Origin: Nematostella vectensis
Lineage: Eukaryota; Cnidaria; Anthozoa; Actiniaria; Edwardsiidae
Assembly (NCBI RefSeq): GCF_932526225.1
Contig: NC_064037.1
Location: 9,656,203-9,720,202 of the forward strand
Direction of reading: 5' to 3'
DNA: 64,000 nucleotides
The translations under genes were made by a program, and so were the position numbers. The notes below the pieces were generated by a model. The model saw nothing but the letters and a program-made list of their open reading frames with translations, ran no database searches and was not told the DNA's origin. Below are positions 48,534-64,000 of the stretch, in pieces. The first letter of the stretch is position 1. Every line of letters begins with the position of its first letter.

Positions 48534-50420
48534 GTAAAGTGGCAAACTTACATAGTCAAATAGTTCTTTCGAACGTTTAGATCTGTTATATTGAAATGAG
48601 GAACACGCCTCTCAATCGTGTTTAAGAAAGCCAGACTATGAGGTTATGAATTATCAATACCGTTATGTAGTTTAGAACCCTGTAACCTGCTGCTTTTATA
48701 TAATTAAACCTCCCACCCACTTGGTGATAAAACCCAATATCGCCAACTGCCAATACCCAGAGTTTACATCTTATATCTAATACGCTAAGGAAAAAAATGT
48801 GTGCCATCTCTCACGGACAAAAGGAGCAACTAGAAATATTTCAAATTGACGGATGCAAAAAGATGCCGATGGAATGGAAATTTAGTGCTGTGCCATTAAT
48901 AGTGTGTTTAGTGTTGAAACGTATTTAAGCAGAGCTTGTGCCATAACTGGCGCGGCTGCGCTCGGTTGAACACAAGGCAGATGAAATGTTGTCAGCGCCT
49001 CAAAGCATTGTGTCCAAACAATGCTTGAATTGCTAGAGCAACATTTTAACCACTCGCGCACCAGCAGTGCTGCGCTGTTATCACGGGGCTTAACACAAAT
49101 ACACGTTTGCTACTTTTTCATGTTGGGCATTGATTCTTCTAGAATGTTTGGTGAAGCACTGTTGAAACATTTTTTAATATAAATTGTCATTAATAAGACA
49201 AAGGGTCATAGCCATTGCGCCTGTCTGAGGGTTTTCCATAGACCCCCGACCATAAAACTTGCCCCCCTCCTCTTAACACAGCCGAACCCCAATTCTCTTA
49301 ATATTATTCTTAGACCTCTTTATCTTACATAAACTAAACTCCTTTATAGTTTCAAAATTCGCCCAAACCCAACATCAACCATTAACTAAGCCTAACCCCC
49401 ACTAAGACTTTACCCTAACCCCTAAATAAACCTAACCCTAGCCCCAAACTAAACTTTTCCCTAACCCCACCTAGTCATATCCATTAAACCCCAACAATAC
49501 TTTACCCCAATCCACACTTCGTCTTTAAGTCTTTCATTACTATTACGCCCTGAGACGCCTGTAAAATATAGGCCCAACTCCAAAACGTCAGAAATGCAAA
49601 CTAAACATCACAAGACCCGGATACTCATGGATTCTCCCTAAGCATAGACGCATCTAAGCAATGTAATAGAATTGACTCTTTTGTCAAAATATCAACCTTG
49701 ATTTTTGACCAATTCGTAAACAAATGTTTAAACTCTTCTTACCACAAAATTCCGGACTACAAATAGAGACAAGCAAACAGATCAAGTCACAAATAGATAC
49801 CTTTATTGCTCTCCGTCATGTCCCATTATACAGCAATCAGTCACAATCAATGCTAGAACCTCATTCAAAAATTGTTTTCAGGCTTATTCTGAAAACAATC
49901 AGACAAGGAATTATTCCATTGAATCAACCTCAGCGTGCAAACATCCATAAGCACAGCATTAATTATGCCCAAATAGACTTTTATGATGTCCTAAGGCACT
50001 CTCCAGACGTGAAAAAGCTGTAATTTTTAAGCAAATTACAAGCAATACTGTTGTAAGCAATAGGCTGTAGCAGTGCCGTCCCTAGAAAGAAAAGGCACCG
50101 CATTGCATTGTTGGAAACTTCAAGGCATACCGTCTTGGGTAAGCGGTAGCTTAACTGGTAGTGTTGGATTTGAAATAGGGGGGGGGAGGGGTTGTTGTAT
50201 TTTCAAGCTGTTTTTCTTACAATTTTGCTCAAAAGTACCCAGGAGTGAAAGGGTTAAACGTTAGCCCCCAATTTAACCTAACCTTAATCGATTCCTAGCC
50301 TTAGCCCAAACCCCACCTAACCTAACGCTAATTCAAAACTCAACCCCAATATGCCCCTTCAACCATTCAAGCTTTAGCCCCTTAAGTAAACAAAGCTAAC
50401 CTTTGTATTTTCCCTTACAG
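48534..50420. other. Intergenic region with CCTAA-rich tracts
   Basis: No supported gene is present. Tracts at about 49370-49520 and 50270-50400 are built from degenerate CCTAACCC-like words on a C-rich strand. A 99-codon frame at 49724-50023 has no motif or splice support. A donor-like TTGG/GTAAGC at about 50140 could end a 5' UTR exon of the next gene, because an intron acceptor TTCCCTTACAG stands just before that gene's ATG. Confidence 0.4.
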
Positions 50421-50434
50421 AGCTGTTTGAGACG

Positions 50435-63840
<13,406 letters not shown>

Positions 63841-64000
63841 GTAGCTACTGATAATGTTCAAGAACTAATACTTTAAAAAGCTGGCCTTTTCGAATGTGTC
63901 GATCAGTAATGACTGGGAAAGTGGGATAAAATGAAACAAAGCAGCGCCCTTGGAGTTAAGTTTGGGGTATTTCAGAAGTATGACTATCAGGAAACGGCCT
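63841..64000 (+). other. Start of the next intron of the EGF/NIDO gene
   Basis: If the donor at 63840/63841 is used, this is intron. If it is not, the frame continues 11 codons to a TAA at 63874-63876, which would end the protein in mid-NIDO domain; I consider that less likely. Confidence 0.4.

Noticed and set aside
49370-49520. Interstitial telomere repeat
   Set aside because: CCTAACCC-like words are present but too degenerate and irregular to call a telomeric array; recorded only as a C-rich tract.
49724-50023. A 99-codon frame before the EGF gene
   Set aside because: No signal peptide, domain, splice partner or conserved motif; it lies in ordinary AT-rich intergenic DNA.

Overview
The window looks like a piece of an animal nuclear genome, most likely an anthozoan cnidarian (sea anemone or coral type). 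It has small genes split by canonical GT-AG introns, phase-1 EGF exons, a PAN plus glycine-rich secreted protein of a kind common in cnidarians, tRNA-derived SINEs, MITEs and many minisatellites. The species cannot be fixed from the sequence alone. No bacterial operons, CRISPR arrays, rRNA genes or functional tRNA genes were seen.

Layout. 1-3.3 kb (+): the last eight visible exons of a CENP-Q homologue, with a SINE and a MITE in its introns. A 19-bp minisatellite (about 3.57-4.88 kb) lies between its stop codon and the first AATAAA. 5.07-5.24 kb: a decayed homeobox with three in-frame stops. 7.85-9.0 kb (+): an intronless secreted protein with a PAN/apple-like domain and an ALK/LTK-type glycine-rich domain. 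9.68-18.56 kb (-): a seven-exon gene for a 1,977-residue coiled-coil protein, convergent with the PAN gene and probably overlapping it at the 3' ends. 18.84-20.66 kb: a 36-bp minisatellite upstream of the coiled-coil gene.

22.14-48.42 kb is one large tandem triplication (about 11.4, 5.4 and 9.4 kb per copy). Each copy carries a 24-bp minisatellite (about 113, 48 and 119 units) and a second, 45-bp minisatellite (3, 3 and about 19 units). Copies 1 and 3 also keep a promoter-like NRF1 motif followed by an exon-like donor and acceptor pair. Copy 1 holds a roughly 2.7-kb inverted, diverged relative in which both minisatellites are still at single-unit size, which gives a view of the state before expansion. 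I see no convincing protein gene inside the triplication.

50.4-64 kb (+): a large gene for a secreted or membrane protein that runs off the right edge. A 5' exon encodes a signal peptide and about 540 residues of an unrecognised, internally repetitive extracellular region. Eleven EGF-like exons follow, all bounded by phase-1 introns, and then the start of a NIDO domain. This locus shows recent tandem exon duplication, including one truncated EGF pseudo-exon, a tandemly copied exon end with decoy splice donors, and a 69-bp minisatellite in one intron.

The genes do not form a pathway: a kinetochore protein, a secreted glycine-rich protein, a coiled-coil protein and an EGF/NIDO matrix-type protein sit side by side. 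The strongest theme is local tandem duplication at every scale: 19, 24, 36, 45, 69, about 77, about 195 and about 270 bp, and 5-11 kb.
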